Shown here: piece by piece, positions 6,571 through 9,371 of the stretch | How positions within the stretch are numbered: the stretch's first letter is position 1 | Layout: each line of letters begins with the position of its first letter | Source: Flavobacteriaceae bacterium | GTDB taxonomy: Bacteria; Bacteroidota; Bacteroidia; Flavobacteriales; Flavobacteriaceae | Direction: 5' to 3' | Assembly: GCA_029247985.1 (NCBI GenBank) | Contig: JAQWKF010000031.1 | Coordinates: forward strand, 1 to 9,371 | Length of the DNA: 9,371 nucleotides | Notes under the pieces: model-generated | The model's database searches: none | The model's input: only the letters and a program-made list of their open reading frames with translations | What the model was told of the DNA's origin: nothing | Translations under genes and position numbers: made by a program

Positions 6571-6713
6571 AGTAATCAATCAACAAAAATATTGTTGCGG
6601 AGAAAATTGCTATGAAACTCATTTGATTACACACATTCCTTTTTATTGGTTTGTTTAATTTTGGTTAAGTTGTTCGAAGGTGCATCGTGGTTGTTGCACC
6701 TTCTTTTTTTTTT
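6571..6713 (+). ncRNA. Candidate small structured RNA (or attenuated fabH leader), about 143 nt
   Basis: The segment is bounded by a consensus promoter and a strong intrinsic terminator and has no usable ORF. The predicted 5' end folds: GTAATCAA (6572-6579) is perfectly complementary to TTGATTAC (6623-6630). This 8-bp helix encloses a hairpin of CAACAA (6581-6586) with TTGTTG (6592-6597) and a five-base loop. A U-rich, apparently unpaired linker (6631-6675) leads to the terminator stem. That the first transcribed bases fall exactly at the start of the closing helix is the main internal support. It does not resemble SRP RNA, 6S RNA, tmRNA or RNase P RNA that I can see, and I do not recognise a known riboswitch. 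It may be a free-standing sRNA, or a leader controlling fabH, whose start lies 42 bp past the terminator. Boundaries are predicted. Confidence 0.55.
6676..6713 (+). terminator. Strong intrinsic terminator upstream of fabH
   Basis: A perfect 9-bp stem, GAAGGTGCA (6676-6684) with TGCACCTTC (6695-6703), has a ten-base loop and is followed directly by a run of ten T (6704-6713). It points in the plus direction and ends 42 bp before the fabH start codon. No protein gene on this strand ends upstream of it. Confidence 0.92.
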
Positions 6714-6754
6714 ACCGCCATTATTTCGTTAATTGCTATTTAATTTAATCAAAA

Positions 6755-7762
6755 ATGTATCAATCTCGTATAGTAGGACTCGGACATTACGTCCCTGAAA
6801 ACATAGTTACCAATGACGATTTGTCCAAACTTATGGACACAGATGACGCTTGGATTACAGAAAGGACTGGTATAAAAGAACGCCGTCTTATTGAAAAAGA
6901 TTCTGGCGAAGGTACTGCCTCGATGGGTGTTAAGGCTGCTGAAATGGCCCTCGAAAGGGCTGGGGTTTCTAAAGACGATATTGATCTTGTAATATTTGCC
7001 ACACTCAGCCCTGATTTATATTTTCCTGGCTCTGGTGTGCTATTGCAAGACCTCATGGGTATGGGAACCTGCCCTGCGCTTGACATACGAAACCAATGCT
7101 CTGGCTTTATTTATGGACTTTCTGTTGCCGATCAGTTTATTAAAACAGGCATGTACAAGAATGTGTTGCTCGTTGGGTCTGAATACCACTCGGGCGGAAT
7201 GGATTTCACCACACGCGGACGTACGGTTTCGGTTATTTTCGGGGATGGTGCAGGAGCTGCTGTAATAACACGGGAGGAAGATGCAACCAAAGGGATTCAA
7301 TCCACACATTTGTATTCTGAGGGTAAATACGCAGAGGAGTTGGCCATTATTGGTCCAAGTACTAAGCGATGGATCCCTGAAATTGTAGCGAACTATGACG
7401 AGGACGATATGCGATATCATCCTTATATGAATGGGCAACTGGTGTTCAAAAATGCTGTTGTTCGCTTTAGTCAAGTGATTCAAGAGGCATTGCAGAAAAA
7501 CGGCAAAAACGCAACCGATATAGACTTATTTATTCCGCATCAAGCTAATTTGCGCATTGCACAATTTGTGCAAAAGAAATTTAGTCTGCGAGACGATCAA
7601 GTTTACAACAATATCATGCGCTATGGGAATACTACTGCCGCATCCATTCCTATAGCTATGTCAGAAGCATGGGCTGAGGGTAAAATAAAACAAGATGATA
7701 CGGTCCTACTTGCCGCTTTTGGCAGTGGATTCACTTGGGGAAGTGCGCTGATACATTGGTAG
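6755..7762 (+). CDS. fabH: 3-oxoacyl-ACP synthase III (FabH-type ketosynthase)
   Basis: A cytosolic thiolase-fold condensing enzyme that starts fatty acid synthesis by joining acyl-CoA to malonyl-ACP. The 335 residues fit KAS III (317 in E. coli). The catalytic triad is Cys115 (RNQCSGFIYGL), His262 (IPHQANLRI) and Asn292 (GNTTAASIP). FGDGAGAAV (162-170) and the C-terminal FGSGFTWGSALI (322-333) are family signatures. The cysteine is preceded by RNQ where canonical FabH usually has an NAA- or SAA-like triplet, so this may be a second KAS III paralogue with a different primer preference; that is inference. In many Bacteroidota the main fabH sits between rpmF and accB, and neither is present here. 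The start is ATG 6755 with the conserved RIVGLGHYVPENIVTN opening. A terminator lies just upstream with no clear promoter between. The last 57 bp overlap the symporter gene. Confidence 0.93.
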   Translation: MYQSRIVGLGHYVPENIVTNDDLSKLMDTDDAWITERTGIKERRLIEKDSGEGTASMGVKAAEMALERAGVSKDDIDLVIFATLSPDLYFPGSGVLLQDLMGMGTCPALDIRNQCSGFIYGLSVADQFIKTGMYKNVLLVGSEYHSGGMDFTTRGRTVSVIFGDGAGAAVITREEDATKGIQSTHLYSEGKYAEELAIIGPSTKRWIPEIVANYDEDDMRYHPYMNGQLVFKNAVVRFSQVIQEALQKNGKNATDIDLFIPHQANLRIAQFVQKKFSLRDDQVYNNIMRYGNTTAASIPIAMSEAWAEGKIKQDDTVLLAAFGSGFTWGSALIHW

Positions 7763-9190
7763 TCCAATTCCTGAAACCCATAGAAGTAGTGCTGAAATGG
7801 CTCCGTTTAAGGCCAGTACAAAAAAGCCGAAATCAAAGCCAAATGTAGTTTTACAGAGTACAGCCACTACATAAGATATCGTGGGTGCTGCAATACATAA
7901 ATAGGGTACTAGCCCATCTCTTATCTGTAGATTTGAAAAAATACCTAAAAGGAACAAGCCCAATAAAGGCCCATAGGTATACCCTGCAAAAAGTAATAAT
8001 TGAGCAATTACACTTTCGTCTCTAATGAAATAGTAGAAAAGTACAATACACAACCATAAGACAACGACCATTGTAAAGTGGATTTTTTTTCGCTGTTGAA
8101 TTCCTTTTTTTCCTGACGCAATTCCCCATAAGTCAATACTTGCACTTGTAGCAAGTGATGTCATGGAGCTGTCGGCACTACTAAAAGCCGCCGCAATGAG
8201 TCCAAATACAAATGCATATGCGACCACTGCTCCAAGCGCTGACTGGGTAGCTATCATGGGAAAAAGATCGTCCCCAGCAGCGGCTATTCCTTTGGATTGA
8301 GCATAGGCACTCAAGAGCACACCAAGAACCAAAAATAGCAAGGTAACTACAACCAGCGCAATGGTAAACCATAACATATTTTTTTGTGCACCTTTTAGCG
8401 AGGGACAACTCAAATTTTTCTGCATCATTTCTTGGTCAAGTCCAGTCATGGCAAAGGCAATGAGTGCTCCAGCAAAAAACTGCTTTACAAAATGCTGACC
8501 ACTGCTCCAATCCTCCCAAAAAAACAATTGTGTATTGGGTTGTGACTGCCACCACACCCACAACGGTTGGGTGTCTAGCTGAAGCTCAAAAAACAATGCA
8601 TAAATTGTAATGCTCAAAGCAATCAGCATGCACAGCGTTTGGGCTGTATCGGTATAAATAATCGCTTTAATGCCCGATTTTTTGGTGTAGAGCCATATGC
8701 CGAGTAGCGCTACAGCTGCACTGAGCCAGAATGGAATATTAAGTTCGTCTAGTGCGAGCCAATGCAATACCTTTAACAATAAAAATAGGCGAAAGCTGGT
8801 GCCTGTTATTCTAGACAAAATAAAAAAAGCAGCTCCTGTTTTATAACTTTTTTCACCAAACCGATGTTGTAAATAAGTGTAAATACTAACCACATTCCAC
8901 TTATAGTAGAGTGGTAGTAATACAGTGCCTATGCATAAATAACCCAGCGCATAACCCAATACCATTTGCACATAGCCCAATTGGGTAGTGGTAACCCATC
9001 CAGGGACAGATATAAACGTGACCCCCGAAAGTGTTGCGCCTATCATACCAAATGCAACCAGATACCATGGAGCCTTTTTGTCGGCTGCAAAAAAGCTAGT
9101 ATTGCTATCGCTGTTGCCTACCAAATACGAGATTCCGATGAGCAAAGCAAAATAGATCAAAAAACAAAATACCAGCATTTGAGCGGTCAT
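7706..9190 (-). CDS. Sodium:solute symporter family (SSS) transporter
   Basis: An inner-membrane secondary transporter using the Na+ gradient; the substrate cannot be told from sequence. The 494 residues contain about 12-13 hydrophobic segments. TM1 begins near residue 5. An amphipathic stretch ADKKAPWYLVAFGMIGATLSG (36-56) is typical of the family start, and SRITGTSFRLF (126-136) is family-like. AAAFSSADSSM (333-343) matches the TM8 serine motif that forms the Na2 sodium site in vSGLT. I start at ATG 9190, not the in-frame TTG at 9205, because the TTG lies inside a perfect minus-strand -7 promoter box (9203-9210); an AAAGAG purine tract precedes the ATG. The hydrophilic C-terminal 18 residues and the stop overlap the end of fabH. 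No co-transcribed partner is visible. It diverges from recR across 59 bp. Confidence 0.93.
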   Translation of the reverse strand: MTAQMLVFCFLIYFALLIGISYLVGNSDSNTSFFAADKKAPWYLVAFGMIGATLSGVTFISVPGWVTTTQLGYVQMVLGYALGYLCIGTVLLPLYYKWNVVSIYTYLQHRFGEKSYKTGAAFFILSRITGTSFRLFLLLKVLHWLALDELNIPFWLSAAVALLGIWLYTKKSGIKAIIYTDTAQTLCMLIALSITIYALFFELQLDTQPLWVWWQSQPNTQLFFWEDWSSGQHFVKQFFAGALIAFAMTGLDQEMMQKNLSCPSLKGAQKNMLWFTIALVVVTLLFLVLGVLLSAYAQSKGIAAAGDDLFPMIATQSALGAVVAYAFVFGLIAAAFSSADSSMTSLATSASIDLWGIASGKKGIQQRKKIHFTMVVVLWLCIVLFYYFIRDESVIAQLLLFAGYTYGPLLGLFLLGIFSNLQIRDGLVPYLCIAAPTISYVVAVLCKTTFGFDFGFFVLALNGAISALLLWVSGIGLPMYQRTSPSESTAKSGK

Positions 9191-9202
9191 CTCTTTTTTT
9201 GT

Positions 9203-9232
9203 CAAATATAACGTATGTGACTATTGTTTAAA
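9203..9232 (-). promoter_or_regulatory. Predicted promoter for the symporter gene
   Basis: On the minus strand a perfect -7 box TATATTTG covers 9210-9203. Exactly 19 bp upstream is TTT (9232-9230), one mismatch from TTG. Transcription would begin near 9199, leaving a leader of about 9 nt before ATG 9190. Confidence 0.65.
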
Positions 9233-9237
9233 TAGTG

Positions 9238-9245
9238 TATTTTTG
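9238..9245 (+). promoter_or_regulatory. Predicted -7 element for recR
   Basis: TATTTTTG (9238-9245) matches TAnnTTTG perfectly. A good -33 box is not seen at 19 bp (TGT at 9216-9218). The expected transcription start is at or next to the recR ATG at 9250, so the mRNA may be leaderless. Confidence 0.5.
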
Positions 9246-9249
9246 AACC

Positions 9250-9371
9250 ATGGAAATTCCGTCTTCTTTAGTTCAGAAAGCAGTAGATGAAATTGCACAA
9301 CTTCCAGGAATAGGTAGACGGTCTGCACTACGAATTGTGCTTCATTTGTTACGCCAACCCAAAGATTTTAG
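9250..9371 (+). CDS. recR: Recombination mediator RecR, N-terminal fragment (3' end outside window)
   Basis: The first 40 codons of RecR, the cytosolic ring-forming protein that with RecO (and RecF) loads RecA on gapped DNA. The translation opens [15 protein letters not shown], followed by [19 protein letters not shown] (residues 17-35). LPGIGxxSAxR is the helix-hairpin-helix DNA-binding motif diagnostic of RecR, and the start distance fits the family (about 200 residues in full). The ATG at 9250 follows within 5 bp of a -7 promoter element, so a leader is short or absent. It diverges from the symporter gene. The zinc finger, Toprim and later domains lie beyond the window, so intactness cannot be judged. 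Confidence 0.93.
   Translation, partial: MEIPSSLVQKAVDEIAQLPGIGRRSALRIVLHLLRQPKDF

Larger units (their letters stand above)
6451..6754. other. 304-bp intergenic region between divergent htpG and fabH
   Basis: A very T/A-rich gap. The htpG-proximal 80 bp contain no confident promoter for htpG; the best minus-strand candidate is TGATTTTG (6495-6488), one mismatch from TAnnTTTG. The middle holds a consensus plus-strand promoter, a foldable segment and a terminator, described separately. The final 41 bp before fabH (6714-6754) have no TAnnTTTG element. Confidence 0.85.

Noticed and set aside
6612..6626. Four-codon ORF (MKLI) with a GGAG sequence nine bases upstream inside the candidate small RNA
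   Set aside because: It is too short to support as a peptide, it has no repeated regulatory codons of an attenuator, and Shine-Dalgarno use is weak in this phylum.
6571..6713. 6S, SRP, tmRNA or RNase P RNA identity for the intergenic transcript
   Set aside because: It lacks the long 6S hairpin, the SRP GGAA-loop domain, the alanine-tRNA ends of tmRNA and the RNase P conserved cores, and the length does not fit.
7040..7483. 147-codon open frame antisense to fabH
   Set aside because: It lies wholly inside a well-supported catalytic gene, resembles no family I know and has no promoter. It is a shadow frame.
9191..9205. TTG start giving a symporter longer by five residues
   Set aside because: The TTG is part of a perfect -7 promoter box on the same strand, so it should lie upstream of the transcription start.

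Overview
The window reads as chromosomal core genome of a Bacteroidota organism, most likely Flavobacteriia/Flavobacteriaceae. Supporting signs are: an rpoC tail followed directly by a DUF3467 gene; an HtpG with the glycine-rich C-terminal segment and AFSGAEEF motif I associate with this phylum; upstream regions carrying the Bacteroidota promoter form (a TTG-like -33 box, 19 bp, then TAnnTTTG at -7) in place of -35/-10 boxes; few Shine-Dalgarno sequences; and moderately AT-rich DNA with T/A-rich intergenic gaps. The family-level assignment comes from memory of protein resemblance and is not proven.

Layout. Positions 1-618 (+): end of rpoC, then a DUF3467 protein with touching stop and start codons, closed by a perfect palindromic two-way terminator (619-654). 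664-2250 (-): prfC (release factor 3). 2266-3530 (+): a promoter followed by idi (type 1 isopentenyl-diphosphate isomerase), a 6-pyruvoyl-tetrahydropterin synthase-type enzyme and a small unknown helical protein, tightly packed as a probable operon. 3517-4451 (-): a two-TM potassium channel and an AlkB-family dioxygenase with touching stop and start codons. 4475-4562: the htpG terminator and a REP-like palindromic repeat. 4570-6450 (-): htpG. 6451-6754: the only gene-free stretch of about 300 bp. It holds a consensus promoter, a foldable stretch of about 143 nt and a strong terminator, and is best read as a small RNA gene or an attenuated leader of fabH. 6755-7762 (+): fabH-type ketoacyl synthase III, overlapping tail-to-tail by 57 bp with a sodium:solute symporter (7706-9190, -). 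The symporter and recR (9250-end, +) diverge from a compact pair of overlapping promoters.

Most genes are housekeeping: transcription, translation termination, isoprenoid precursors, pterin chemistry, alkylation repair, protein folding, fatty acid initiation and recombination. There is no sign of phage, IS element, CRISPR, tRNA or rRNA. The least explained items are the promoter-to-terminator unit upstream of fabH, the REP-like repeat after htpG, the PTPS-II-type active-site motif in the pterin enzyme, and the small unknown gene at 3264-3530.
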